Shown here: positions 27,415 through 35,750 of the stretch, piece by piece
Layout of the letters: each line of letters starts with the position of its first letter
Position numbering within the stretch: position 1 is the stretch's first letter
NCBI RefSeq assembly: GCF_928381405.1
Contig: NZ_CAKMSB010000009.1
Location: 47,369 to 111,368, forward strand
Direction of reading: 5' to 3'
DNA from: Rothia nasisuis
GTDB lineage: Bacteria > Actinomycetota > Actinomycetes > Actinomycetales > Micrococcaceae
DNA length: 64,000 nucleotides
Made by a program: the position numbers and the translations under genes
Notes under the pieces: generated by a model
The model's database searches: none
What the model was told of the DNA's origin: nothing
Seen by the model: the letters and a program-made list of their open reading frames with translations, nothing else

Positions 27415-28647
27415 CTAGTTCCAGCGGGCGGCGTCCGGGGCGTGGCCCGCCATGCCCGCCTTTTTAGCCTGGGCCCAGGCACCGGGCAGGGCGTCCAGTA
27501 GGGCGGTGACGTCATCTTCGGTGCTGGTGTGCCCCAGGGTGAAACGCTGGGCTCCGCGAGCCTCCTCCTCACTCAGCCCCATAGCTAGCAGGACGTGGGA
27601 GGGGCGGGGTACCCCCGCGTTACAGGCAGAGCCTGTCGAGGATTCAACTCCCGCCATATCCAGTAAAAAGAGCAGAGAATCACCCTCGCAGCCAGGAAAA
27701 GTGAAGTGGGCGTTACCGGGTAGACGGGTGAAGTGACCGGCGGCTCGTTGCTCGGCTGACTCAGGCACAGGCCCGCGCAGCTGGGCCTCGGGCACAACGG
27801 CACGGATGCCTGCCACCAGTTTGTCACGCAGGGTAGCGAGCCGCTCACCTTCTGCCGTCAGGTGGTCAGCAACCTCGGCTGCAGCAGCACCAAAGCCCGC
27901 AATCGAGGCGGCATCGACGGTGCCAGAGCGCACAGAGCGTTCCTGCCCGCCGCCGTGAAGCACTGGCATGAGCTGGGCGCTCCGAGTGGCAATCAGGGCG
28001 CCAATTCCCATGGGCCCACCCATCTTATGGGCAGAAATCGCCATGGTGGTAGCACCGACCTCGCGAAAGTTAACCGGTAGCGTGCCGAAGGCCTGCACGG
28101 CATCCGTATGAAAAGGGATTTCAAGTTCGGCGGCGAGCGCAGCAAGCTCGGCCACGGGTTGGACGGTGCCGACCTCGTTATTGGCCCACATGACAGCGAT
28201 AAGGGCGACCGTTTCTGGGTTCTCGCCCACCGCCTCACGCACAGAATCGGCAGTTACCTGCCCGGTAGCGTCCGGGTAAACCCAACTGATGTCGGCGCCC
28301 TCGTGGGTTTGGAGCCATTCAGCGGCATCTGCCACAGCGTGATGTTCAACGGCCGAAACAATCAGGCGGGTGGCCGCCGGGTTAGCCTCACGACGCTTCC
28401 AAAAAAGACCCTTGACAGCCAGGTTGTCTGCTTCAGTGCCGCCGGAGGTAAAAATAATTTCTGCCGAGTCACACCCGGCTACACGAGCGATTTGTTCACG
28501 GGCGTACTCAACGGCGGCTCGAGCCCGCCGCCCGGCTGAATGCAAGGACGAGGGGTTGCCGCCAGTTTGCATCTGGTCAACCATGGCATCAACGGCTGCT
28601 GGGAGCATAGGGGCGGTGGCGGCATAATCCATGTAGACCCGGGGCAT
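27415..28647 (-). CDS. iscS: Cysteine desulfurase (IscS/NifS family)
   Basis: The 410-residue PLP enzyme takes sulfur from cysteine for tRNA thiolation and perhaps for Fe-S clusters. It shows MDYAATAPM at the N terminus, IIFTSGGTEADNLAVKG, the PLP lysine in ISAHKMGGPMG, and the catalytic Cys loop SSTGSACNAGVPRPSHVLL. I prefer ATG 28647 to the ATG at 28662, since the latter overlaps a probable -10 box (TACGAT, leftward, 28666-28661). It heads the operon with mnmA, chorismate mutase and the MetE-like gene. Confidence 0.94.
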   Translation of the reverse strand: MPRVYMDYAATAPMLPAAVDAMVDQMQTGGNPSSLHSAGRRARAAVEYAREQIARVAGCDSAEIIFTSGGTEADNLAVKGLFWKRREANPAATRLIVSAVEHHAVADAAEWLQTHEGADISWVYPDATGQVTADSVREAVGENPETVALIAVMWANNEVGTVQPVAELAALAAELEIPFHTDAVQAFGTLPVNFREVGATTMAISAHKMGGPMGIGALIATRSAQLMPVLHGGGQERSVRSGTVDAASIAGFGAAAAEVADHLTAEGERLATLRDKLVAGIRAVVPEAQLRGPVPESAEQRAAGHFTRLPGNAHFTFPGCEGDSLLFLLDMAGVESSTGSACNAGVPRPSHVLLAMGLSEEEARGAQRFTLGHTSTEDDVTALLDALPGAWAQAKKAGMAGHAPDAARWN

Positions 28648-28780
28648 AGGTGCGTCTCTCATCGTATCTGGGGTGCGGGGTTGTGCGTCAGCCCTCCATC
28701 ATACTCCCACTTACTGGCAGGGGCTGTGGACTGTTTCACCCCTATAACCGGGGCGGCACACCTTTTATTTCGACGGGCCG

Positions 28781-28786
28781 TACACT
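28781..28786 (+). promoter_or_regulatory. -10 box of the trmL-like gene (leaderless)
   Basis: TACACT ends 6 nt before the GTG start at 28793, so the transcript probably begins at the start codon. Confidence 0.5.
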
Positions 28787-28792
28787 GGGGAG

Positions 28793-29260
28793 GTGTTTAA
28801 GATTCTTTTCTATACTCCCGAGATTCCTGGCAACACCGGCAACGCCATTCGTTTGGCGGCTATTACCGGCGCGGAACTGCACCTGGTCAAGCCTTTAGGC
28901 TTCAATTTTGAGGATGCCAACCTGCGCCGCGCCGGGCTTGACTACCACGATTTGGCTGTGATGACCGTCCATGAAACCCTCGAAGACGCCTGGGCGGCAC
29001 TCTCACCAGCCCGCGTCTTCGCCTTCACCACCACGGCGTCCACCAGCTTCGCCGATATCGAGTATCGCGAGGGGGACGTGCTCATGTTTGGCCCCGAATC
29101 TCAGGGGCTCCCCCAGGAAGTACAAAACAATGAGCACGTCACTGAACGCGTCAAAATTCCTATGGTGCCCGGCCGCCGCTCACTGAACCTGGCCAACAGC
29201 GCCGCCATCGCGGTCTTCGAAGCGTGGAGGCAACAGGGCTTTAGGGGCGGATCGGTTTAG
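28793..29260 (+). CDS. tRNA (cytidine/uridine-34-2'-O)-methyltransferase, TrmL-like
   Basis: The 155-residue SPOUT methylase has the three family motifs: PEIPGNTGNAIRLAA (residues 9-23), LMFGPESQGLPQEV (about 98-111) and IPMVPGRRSLNLANSAAIA (about 122-140), which form the trefoil knot that binds S-adenosylmethionine. TrmL methylates the ribose of the wobble base in tRNA-Leu isoacceptors. The GTG start stands 6 nt after TACACT, and the mRNA is probably leaderless. It is convergent with the HtrA-like gene and overlaps its end by 4 nt. Confidence 0.9.
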   Translation: MFKILFYTPEIPGNTGNAIRLAAITGAELHLVKPLGFNFEDANLRRAGLDYHDLAVMTVHETLEDAWAALSPARVFAFTTTASTSFADIEYREGDVLMFGPESQGLPQEVQNNEHVTERVKIPMVPGRRSLNLANSAAIAVFEAWRQQGFRGGSV

Positions 29261-30669
29261 GATTCTGCCGCATCCAGGGTCACCGTGACCTCCTGGGTTG
29301 AGCTGCCGCGCAAAACGGTCAGGGTGACCTCGGAGCCAGCTGTGGCCTGGCGGACAGCAGCAGTCAGCTCGGTTGCCTCGCTGATGGTGCGGCCGTTGAC
29401 GGCGGTAACCACGTCACCGGCGCGCAGACCGGCCTTTTCTGCTGCTCCCCCACTGGTGACTTCTTGGATGAGCGCACCATCACCAAAGGCCTGTGACTCA
29501 TCGTTGTTTGCGGGTGAGGTGGAGACCTGCGCCCCCAGCAGGCCGTGAGTCGCAGAGCCATCCTCAATGATTTCGTTCGCGACGCGCTGGGCGTAGTTGA
29601 TGGGGATAGCAAAGCCCACACCGATGTTGCCGCTGGTTGATGAGCTGGAGGTATCGGTGGATGCAATCGCTACGTTGATGCCAATGACCTCACCAGCGGA
29701 GTTGACCAGGGCACCGCCGGAGTTACCGGGGTTCACCGCGGCATCAGTCTGAATAACGTTCAGGGAAATGGTGGCTGCCTGTGCGTCTGACTGAGACTGC
29801 TGGCCAGGAATCTCGAACTGGAAGGGGGAGGTGCCGAAAGTGTCGTCGCTGCTGTCATTTCCCGTATCGGTGCCCTGCGGGGCAGCGGATGAGGCCACTT
29901 CGATGGTGCGCACCAGGTTAGAGACAACACCGGTGGTGACGGTGTTGGAGAGCCCCAGGGGTGCACCGATGGCTACAGTGGTATCGCCAACGTTGAGGTT
30001 ATCTGAGTTACCAAGGGTTGCAGGGGTCAGATTGAGCTCGGCGGCATCATCCACTTTAATGACGGCCAAATCGCTGGCGGGGTCGGTGCCAACCACAGTG
30101 GCAGTGTGAACGCTGCCGTCAGCGAGTTGAACCTCAATGGTGGCGTTGGCGCTCGCTCCGTCAAGGGTGACCACGTGGGTGTTGGTGAGAATATGCCCCT
30201 GCGTGTCAAGGATGACCCCTGACCCGGACCCGGATGCGTTACTCGCGGTGGCAGAAATGGTCACAGTCGAAGGAGTTGCCTTAGCGGCTGCGGCGGTGAC
30301 GGCGTTGACCGAATCTGTATTGTTGACGATGGTGGTCCCGGAACTCAGGGAACTGATGGTGGAAGCTGGCCCGGTGGAGGTTGCAGCAACGATGCCGCCG
30401 CCAACCCCGCCGCCAACTAGAGCTGCAAGTGCCGTTGCGGCCAGCACAGTTTTGGTGGTGTGCTTACCCTTCTTCTCAGCGTTGGGCTGGTTCTGGTGGA
30501 TATAGGGCTGATTATAAGAGTAGGACGCCGGCGCCCCGTTCCCAGCGGCCCCGCCACCGGGAGCCCCGTACTGGCTAGCGTTGCCAGCTTGAACCTGCTG
30601 GGGGTTGAGGGGCACTGTGCGATCATCTGCTGCGGTATGAGGGGTCTGTTCCCAGGAGTTCTGTGACAC
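29257..30669 (-). CDS. HtrA/DegP-like membrane-anchored serine protease with PDZ domain
   Basis: The 470-residue protein has a disordered Gln/Asn-rich cytoplasmic N terminus (1-65), one membrane helix (about 70-95), a trypsin-like domain with the triad His in LTNTHVV, Asp in SDLAVIKVDD and Ser in PGNSGGALVN, and a C-terminal PDZ domain (about 375-465). It is expected to act outside the membrane on damaged envelope proteins. A Ser/Asp-rich insert stands between the Asp and Ser motifs. It starts with GTG; the 276-nt gap to the TPM gene holds divergent promoters. Confidence 0.92.
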   Translation of the reverse strand: MSQNSWEQTPHTAADDRTVPLNPQQVQAGNASQYGAPGGGAAGNGAPASYSYNQPYIHQNQPNAEKKGKHTTKTVLAATALAALVGGGVGGGIVAATSTGPASTISSLSSGTTIVNNTDSVNAVTAAAAKATPSTVTISATASNASGSGSGVILDTQGHILTNTHVVTLDGASANATIEVQLADGSVHTATVVGTDPASDLAVIKVDDAAELNLTPATLGNSDNLNVGDTTVAIGAPLGLSNTVTTGVVSNLVRTIEVASSAAPQGTDTGNDSSDDTFGTSPFQFEIPGQQSQSDAQAATISLNVIQTDAAVNPGNSGGALVNSAGEVIGINVAIASTDTSSSSTSGNIGVGFAIPINYAQRVANEIIEDGSATHGLLGAQVSTSPANNDESQAFGDGALIQEVTSGGAAEKAGLRAGDVVTAVNGRTISEATELTAAVRQATAGSEVTLTVLRGSSTQEVTVTLDAAES

Positions 30670-30945
30670 GGTATAACTTTCAGGTGATGTCTATATTTGT
30701 TTGGTGAGGCGCGAGTACCGCCGTGTTTTCGTAGCTCAACTATGCTCCACAGGCCTGTGTTAGAGATGAACCAACACTGTGAGTTCGCTGTGCACCCACC
30801 CCTTGAACCGGTGCGGGCTGACGATTTCACGGGAGAATGTGTGAGTGTGCTGTGGGTGAACCTTACGCGGGCTTGCCTCGTGGCGGGTGGTGAGCGGGGC
30901 TACAATGGTGCTCAAGCCATGCTCGCCCGCCTGAAGAGAGAGCCT

Positions 30946-32949
30946 ATGTCACGCAAACCCCTAGCCACTGCCCTTCTGGTTGCGTCGCTATCAGTGGGAG
31001 TCACTCCGGTAGCTTTAGCGGTAGCTCCCTATGATTTGGATGCCGGTGTTCGAATCAGCGATACCACATCGGCGCTCGGGAACACAGCAGGCCTGGACGA
31101 GAGCATCAAGCAACTCGCTACTGACAGGCAGGTCAACCTCTTCGTGGTCACAATTGACCGCTTTGAAGACCCCTCCTCCTCAAGCCAGTGGACCGGTGAT
31201 TTCGCAACGCTCAATAACATGGGCAGCAACGATGTGGTACTGGTGATTGCAACAGAAGCCCGCCAGGCCTACTTTATGGCAGGATCCACCTCCGTGCTTT
31301 CCCAGAGCCAGCAGGAACGAATCTATCAAAACTACGTATACCCTGAACTCGCTAACTCTAACTACAGCGCCGCCGCACAGGCTGCGGTAACGGGCATCGA
31401 CGCTGAATTGGGTTCAGGTAGCGGCCTTGGCCTAGCCGCCGGTGGAGCAGCCGCACTTCTGGGCGTAGCAGCGGTGGCAGGCGGCGGTGCCTGGCTATTC
31501 AACCGATCACGAGCGTCCCGCCGCTCACAGGCCTCTGGCACACAGCAGCAGAGCCAGCCCACCAACCGCGGTCAGACGCCACCCATAAACCAGCCCTCTC
31601 TCACGGAGCTACGAACCACAGCAGGGCAACACCTTGTTACTACAGACGACGCCATCGCCCACTCCCTCCAAGAAGTCGAATTTGCGCGCCTACAGTACGG
31701 CGAAAAAGAAGTTGCGCCCTTTGTAGCCGCTATCGACAACGCCAAAGCCCATCTGCAACGTTCCTTCCAGTTACAAAAACAGCTAGACGATGAGGTTCCC
31801 GACACCGAAGAGGACCAGAGGGCCTGGCTGACCGAAATCATCGCACGTACCGAGGACGCTCAGCAGGCCCTGAACGAGCAGGTCACCAACTTCACTCGGC
31901 TACGCAAGCTCGCAGAGAGCGCGCCTCAGGCGCTCGCAACTCTGCGTCAAGAAATTGACTCAGCAGAACCGCTCTTTGCCCCGGCTGAAGCTGCACTGGC
32001 TCGGCTGGGGAAGCTCTACTCCCCCAGCGCTTTCGGTGCCGTTGCTGACAACGTCACCGAAGCACGCACCCGTCTGAGTTTTGCCCGCGAAGAGGCCGAC
32101 GAAACTGAGCAACTCCTCACGGACGACAACCGCAACCAGGCCATCCTCGCTCTACGCGCTGGGGAGGAGGCCCTCGGGCAAGCGAAAGGTCTCCTCGAAG
32201 CGGTTCACCATGCCGAAAGAGACCTAGGCGCTATGTCCGCCAGCCTCGACAACGCCCTCATCATCGCTGAGCGTGACGTGGCCTCAGCCCAAGAACTGGC
32301 CCGCACCGGTGCCGGTAGCTCCAGCCAACTCTCCGGTGCGGCGGCTGGTGTGCAGGCGGTTCTCGGCCAGATTCAATCGCAGCGGTCTGCCGGACTCATT
32401 GACCCCTACCAGCTCAACCAGCGTCTACACGAAGTTCGCTCCGAACTGGATACCGCCCTTGATGCTGTGCGCCAGACCCATGAGCAAGAACGCAGCGCTC
32501 GCGAAACCCTCAACCATGCCCTGGTATCGGCTCAGGCACAGATTTCTTCTGCCAATGATTACGTCTGGGCCCGCCGCGGCGGTGTGCGCGCTGAGGCGCG
32601 CACCCGTCTACGTGAGGCCGAGCGCCACCTGGCTGAAGCCCAGCGCCTCCACCAGAGTGAGCCGGTGACGGCGCTCTCTCACGCCAACGATGCAATCCGT
32701 TTAGCGAGCGACGCCCAGCGTCTTGCTCGTAATGATGTGGATCGTTTCAATCAAACCACAGGCTATAACCGTGGCAGCAATAGAAACTATAATTCGGCCA
32801 TGCTCGGCGGTATTCTGCTCGGCACCCTGCTCGGCGGCAGTTCCGGGCCTGGGGGCTTTGGTGGCGGGACGTTCGGCGGCGGTTTCGGCGGCGGCGGTTT
32901 CAGCGGCGGCGGTTTCAGCGGCGGCGGTGGAGCCGGCGGTAACTTCTAA
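30946..32949 (+). CDS. Secreted TPM-domain protein with coiled-coil and glycine-rich tail
   Basis: I place the start at ATG 30946 (667 residues), since it is followed at once by a signal peptide (MSRKPLATALLVASLSVGVTP, ALA cleavage site) and has GAGAGAG-like purine-rich sequence upstream. The TPM (PF04536) domain covers about residues 30-155, then one membrane helix (about 165-185), a long Ala/Glu/Gln-rich coiled-coil region (about 215-600) and a tail of GG-F/S repeats (about 620-667). TPM proteins are linked to photosystem repair in plants and to the envelope in bacteria; here the next gene is pspA, which suggests an envelope-stress role. A TACAAT -10 stands at 30901-30906. Confidence 0.82.
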   Translation: MSRKPLATALLVASLSVGVTPVALAVAPYDLDAGVRISDTTSALGNTAGLDESIKQLATDRQVNLFVVTIDRFEDPSSSSQWTGDFATLNNMGSNDVVLVIATEARQAYFMAGSTSVLSQSQQERIYQNYVYPELANSNYSAAAQAAVTGIDAELGSGSGLGLAAGGAAALLGVAAVAGGGAWLFNRSRASRRSQASGTQQQSQPTNRGQTPPINQPSLTELRTTAGQHLVTTDDAIAHSLQEVEFARLQYGEKEVAPFVAAIDNAKAHLQRSFQLQKQLDDEVPDTEEDQRAWLTEIIARTEDAQQALNEQVTNFTRLRKLAESAPQALATLRQEIDSAEPLFAPAEAALARLGKLYSPSAFGAVADNVTEARTRLSFAREEADETEQLLTDDNRNQAILALRAGEEALGQAKGLLEAVHHAERDLGAMSASLDNALIIAERDVASAQELARTGAGSSSQLSGAAAGVQAVLGQIQSQRSAGLIDPYQLNQRLHEVRSELDTALDAVRQTHEQERSARETLNHALVSAQAQISSANDYVWARRGGVRAEARTRLREAERHLAEAQRLHQSEPVTALSHANDAIRLASDAQRLARNDVDRFNQTTGYNRGSNRNYNSAMLGGILLGTLLGGSSGPGGFGGGTFGGGFGGGGFSGGGFSGGGGAGGNF

Positions 32950-33029
32950 AGATCTCTCATTTCGCTGACAACGTAGACCCGGGGCCGCGTTGAATCATGC
33001 TCCTGCATTGTTAATGAGAAAATAAAACT

Positions 33030-33058
33030 AAAAGTAGCGCAGACTCCCTGCTACTTTT
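33030..33058 (+). terminator. Hairpin with T run between the TPM gene and pspA
   Basis: AAAAGTAGC (33030-33038) pairs with GCTACTTTT (33050-33058). It could end the TPM transcript or attenuate pspA, whose ATG is 23 nt on. Confidence 0.55.
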
Positions 33059-33081
33059 CAACCCCACCGAAAGGTAGATTC

Positions 33082-33795
33082 ATGGCTAAGCAGACCATTT
33101 TCAGCCGCATTGCACAGCTTACCAAAGCAAATATCAACGCCCTCATCGATGCCGCTGAGGATCCTCAGAAGATGCTTGACCAGATGGTGCGCGACTACAC
33201 CAACAACATTGCCGAAGCTGAACAGGCTGTTGCTCAGACCATCGGCAACCTGCGCATGCTCGAAGCCGACTACGCAGAAGATCAGCGTGAAGCCGAGGAG
33301 TGGGGCGCTAAGGCTCTGGCTGCCTCCAACAAGGCCGACGAATTCCGTGGCTCAGGTGATGCAGCCAACGCAGACAAGTTCGACAACCTGGCCAAGGTGG
33401 CTTTGGGCCGCCAAATGCAGGCTGAGAATGAGGCCGCTACCATCAAACCCCAGATTGACTCTCAGACCGCTGTGGTAGAGCAGCTCAAGAACGGCCTGAC
33501 TCAGATGAAGGAGAAGCTGAACGAAATCAAGCGCAAGCGCGATGAGCTGGTTGCCCGTCAAAAGTCAGCCAACGCGCAGTCTCAGGTCAACGACGCGCTC
33601 AAGGCCTTCGACGTCATGGATCCTACCAGCGAAATCTCTCGCTTTGAAGACAAGGTCCGCCGTGAAGAGGCCAAGGTGCGCGGCCAGCAGGAACTTGCGG
33701 CTTCTTCGCTCGATGCTCAGTTCAATGATCTTGAGGAACTCGGCCGCCAGTCAGAGCTTGAAGCTCGCCTAGCTGCGCTCAAGGCTGGCAAATAA
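33082..33795 (+). CDS. PspA/IM30 (ESCRT-III-like) family protein
   Basis: The 237-residue protein is almost wholly alpha-helical, with the N-terminal amphipathic helix (FSRIAQLTKANINALIDAAEDP), the phrase MLDQMVRDYTNNIAEAE, and the long coiled-coil typical of PspA. Such proteins polymerise on the inner face of the membrane and counter envelope damage. The Shine-Dalgarno AAAGG lies 8 nt before the ATG. No PspB, PspC or PspF gene is near; the upstream partner is the TPM-domain protein. Confidence 0.92.
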   Translation: MAKQTIFSRIAQLTKANINALIDAAEDPQKMLDQMVRDYTNNIAEAEQAVAQTIGNLRMLEADYAEDQREAEEWGAKALAASNKADEFRGSGDAANADKFDNLAKVALGRQMQAENEAATIKPQIDSQTAVVEQLKNGLTQMKEKLNEIKRKRDELVARQKSANAQSQVNDALKAFDVMDPTSEISRFEDKVRREEAKVRGQQELAASSLDAQFNDLEELGRQSELEARLAALKAGK

Positions 33796-33827
33796 GTTCT
33801 CAACTGTACAACACAGCTTTAGAGCAC

Positions 33828-33857
33828 TGAGGCCCCCACCTGTAGGTGGGGGCCTCA
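33828..33857. terminator. Bidirectional terminator between pspA and udk
   Basis: TGAGGCCCCCACC (33828-33840) and GGTGGGGGCCTCA (33845-33857) form a perfect 13-bp stem with a TGTA loop. A second, smaller hairpin (CCCGC/GCGGG, 33873-33888) and a run of nine G (33893-33901) lie between it and the udk stop. Confidence 0.85.
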
Positions 33858-33921
33858 CATCCTTGTGATGATCCCGCCTCCTTGCGGGCCTCGGGGGGGG
33901 GTTAGAAGGCAGCTCCTAGCC

Positions 33922-34548
33922 TTAGCTGGGGGTGGCCGCCGCAGAAATCTGCCCGGTAATCCGGTGGAAGAGCATATCGAGTGCCACCACGTTAACGCCC
34001 TCCGGAATAATCATGTCAACGTATTTCTTAGACGGTTCTACATGGAGCTCATGCATGGGCTTGACCGTGGTCAGATACTGGGCTTCCACAGATTCAATGG
34101 TGCGGCCCCGCTCAATCACGTCGCGGCGGAGACGACGCAGGATGCGCACATCTGCGTCCGTGTCAACGAACAGTTTGATGTCGCAGAGTTCTCGAAGGGC
34201 CGGTTCTGCAAAAATGAGGATGCCCTCCACGATGATAATGGGCTGGGGCTCAACGATGAGCGTCTCATCCGAGCGATTATGGTCAGCGAAATCATAGACC
34301 GGAGTTTCAATGGTTTGCCCTGCACCAAGTGCCTTGAGGTGGGTGACCAGCAAGTCATTATCAAAGGCCTCAGGGGAATCGTAGTTGAGCAGGCAACGCT
34401 GCTCATAGGTCAGGTGGTCATTTCGTCTGTAGTAGTTATCGTGGTAAATCACACCGACCTGACCTTCGAAGCGCTCCAGCAGGGAGTTCGTCAGTGTGGT
34501 TTTTCCTGAGCCGGTACCACCAGCAATACCGATAATCATGGGTTTCAT
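33922..34548 (-). CDS. udk: Uridine kinase
   Basis: I place the start at ATG 34548 (208 residues), from which the family pattern begins at once: MKPMIIGIAGGTGSGKTTLT with the P-loop GGTGSGKT. The YHDNYYRRNDHL and NYDSPEAFDNDLLVTHL stretches bind the nucleoside, and VEGILIFAEPALRELCDIKLFVDTD follows. The enzyme phosphorylates uridine and cytidine in pyrimidine salvage. The frame stays open upstream to 34680 but that part has no likeness to the family. It is convergent with pspA. Confidence 0.92.
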   Translation of the reverse strand: MKPMIIGIAGGTGSGKTTLTNSLLERFEGQVGVIYHDNYYRRNDHLTYEQRCLLNYDSPEAFDNDLLVTHLKALGAGQTIETPVYDFADHNRSDETLIVEPQPIIIVEGILIFAEPALRELCDIKLFVDTDADVRILRRLRRDVIERGRTIESVEAQYLTTVKPMHELHVEPSKKYVDMIIPEGVNVVALDMLFHRITGQISAAATPS

Positions 34549-34953
34549 ATCAATAGCCCGACCCTTCCGTCCGAATAAACACTGCTCTCTATTGTGGCAT
34601 GACCTCACCCAGACCGGGCTTTCTGAAACTAGCGTGGGGGCCTGCCATTCCAGCTGTAAGGCGTAGCAGCTGTGACACACCGAGCTCTAGAGTGCACAGA
34701 TAGGTTTGTCCCCTAAAAATCGGATATGTCAGTTTGTTAACCGGGCTTCACTTATTTTATGAGGTAAATTTTTGGCGAACTTTTACCTCTGTCTTTCTAC
34801 GTAGTCCGTGGTGACAAGCTGATACATACGTCAATTGAATCACCTGGGTTAATGAGCCACCAACTTTCCCCACACAGCTGCACTTTAGGGGACAAATCTG
34901 TGTGTATAGTGAATACTGCGTACCCAATCTGACCCTAGCAGAGGACGATTACC
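34549..34953. other. Intergenic region between udk and the PH-like gene
   Basis: This AT-rich gap of 405 bp holds no credible gene. It has an inverted pair of a 13-base motif, TTTGTCCCCTAAA at 34705-34717 and TTTAGGGGACAAA at 34884-34896, each pointing toward the gene on its side and each followed outward by TCTGTG (after CCTA on the left). Between them is the dyad GAGGTAAA/TTTACCTC (34761-34789). Confidence 0.6.
34884..34910 (+). promoter_or_regulatory. Promoter region of the PH-like gene with shared 13-base motif
   Basis: TTTAGGGGACAAA (34884-34896) is followed by a -10 box TATAGT (34905-34910), 43 nt before the GTG start. The motif recurs inverted at 34705-34717 toward udk. Confidence 0.45.
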
Positions 34954-35376
34954 GTGATTTTTGAAAACTGGGCAACCGGCACCTTTACCAATGCCTCACT
35001 CAATTCTGCCGTACGCCGTCATCTAGCCGATGGATCGCTCAAAAAGTTTCATAAGGCACTGCATATGGCTGACTCTATGGTGCAGAACGAGACCGTGGTT
35101 CATCTCGCCACCGGCAAGCTGGGCAGCTTTGGCGACTCCCTGTTGGTGATTACCAACCAGCGCATCTTGGTTCTGAAAAATACTTTTCAGTCGGGCAACA
35201 CACTGTCCCTCAGTCTGCAGGCTCTTGACCAGGCTAAGCTGACCTACCTGCCGTTCTTAGGGAACACTCTGGTACTCGATACCTACCGTTTCACCCGCAT
35301 TCCCTCCGCCCAGACTGAGATTCTGCGTAGCCTACTCACAGCCGACTTAGCTGACCACTGGGCCCGCGCTGCCTAG
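34954..35376 (+). CDS. Small protein of unknown function, PH-domain-like
   Basis: The 140-residue protein starts with GTG behind GAGGAC (34941-34946). Its middle (VVHLATGKLGSFGDSLLVITNQRILVLKNTF) has the strand pattern and the LLVITNQRILV phrase common to bacterial PH-like (bPH) domains. A C-terminal helix (TEILRSLLTADLADHWARAA) closes the fold. It has no membrane segment or signal. The role is unknown. A strong terminator follows, so it is probably monocistronic. The core chromosome ends here and the accessory region begins. Confidence 0.7.
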   Translation: MIFENWATGTFTNASLNSAVRRHLADGSLKKFHKALHMADSMVQNETVVHLATGKLGSFGDSLLVITNQRILVLKNTFQSGNTLSLSLQALDQAKLTYLPFLGNTLVLDTYRFTRIPSAQTEILRSLLTADLADHWARAA

Positions 35377-35391
35377 CTACCGCTTTCTAAG

Positions 35392-35433
35392 AGCCGTGCT
35401 GGGGAGACTCCTTGGGCCCTCCCCAGCACGGCT
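35392..35433 (+). terminator. Terminator after the PH-like gene
   Basis: AGCCGTGCTGGGGAG (35392-35406) pairs perfectly over 15 bp with its complement at 35419-35433. Confidence 0.85.
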
Positions 35434-35467
35434 TAGAGGCTTATTTAGCTTAGAAGCTTATGTATAG

Positions 35468-35587
35468 GTGCTCTGGTTGGTGGCGATGATCAACCTGGTT
35501 TACCCCTGTGCCGAAGGCCCCCTCTTGCCGAATGCCCCTCTCTAGCCAGTACTTTCGGCAAGAAGTGGGGCATTCGAGCCAGAGCAC
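35468..35587. repeat. Nested inverted repeats with two alternative hairpins
   Basis: Outer arms GTGCTCTGG (35468-35476) and CCAGAGCAC (35579-35587) enclose TCTTGCCGAA (35523-35532), which pairs with TTCGGCAAGA (35554-35563), and CGAATGCCCC (35529-35538), which pairs with GGGGCATTCG (35567-35576). The two 5' arms overlap by four bases, so only one hairpin can form at a time. No gene is seen here, and about 90 nt of unassigned sequence separates it from the tRNA fragment. Confidence 0.55.
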
Positions 35588-35674
35588 AGGGCACCTGGGG
35601 TGTAATGCCTGGGAGCGGTGCCTCTTGCTCGTCCGGGTGTTCTATCGGAGTTGGCTGCTTCGCTGTGAGCCTGC

Positions 35675-35726
35675 GGAATCACCTGCGGCCTTCCGAATTA
35701 TCAGCCCCGAGTTACCGGGAGTTGAT
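35675..35726 (-). pseudogene. Decayed copy of the initiator tRNA 3' part (older attachment site)
   Basis: The stretch aligns with the 3' and anticodon parts of the initiator tRNA at 38740-38816 (ACCTGCGGCC, then CCG-ATTAT-AGCCCCG) with many changes. It continues into GTGATGAAG-like sequence and TTATTCTTCAAAA, which is also found right after the younger fragment (36299-36347). That shared flank shows it is the end of a related element, not a random tRNA match. Confidence 0.6.
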
Positions 35727-35750
35727 GAAGTATCTTCTTATTCTTCAAAA

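Noticed and set aside
30697..30945. An 83-codon upstream extension of the TPM-domain gene
   Set aside because: It has no likeness to the family, would bury the signal peptide inside the protein, and includes the TACAAT -10 box.
34681..34910. The inverted TTTAGGGGACAAA pair as a MITE
   Set aside because: The arms are not at matching ends, no target-site duplication is visible, and the orientation toward the flanking genes fits promoter elements better. I keep it as a finding, not as a mobile element.
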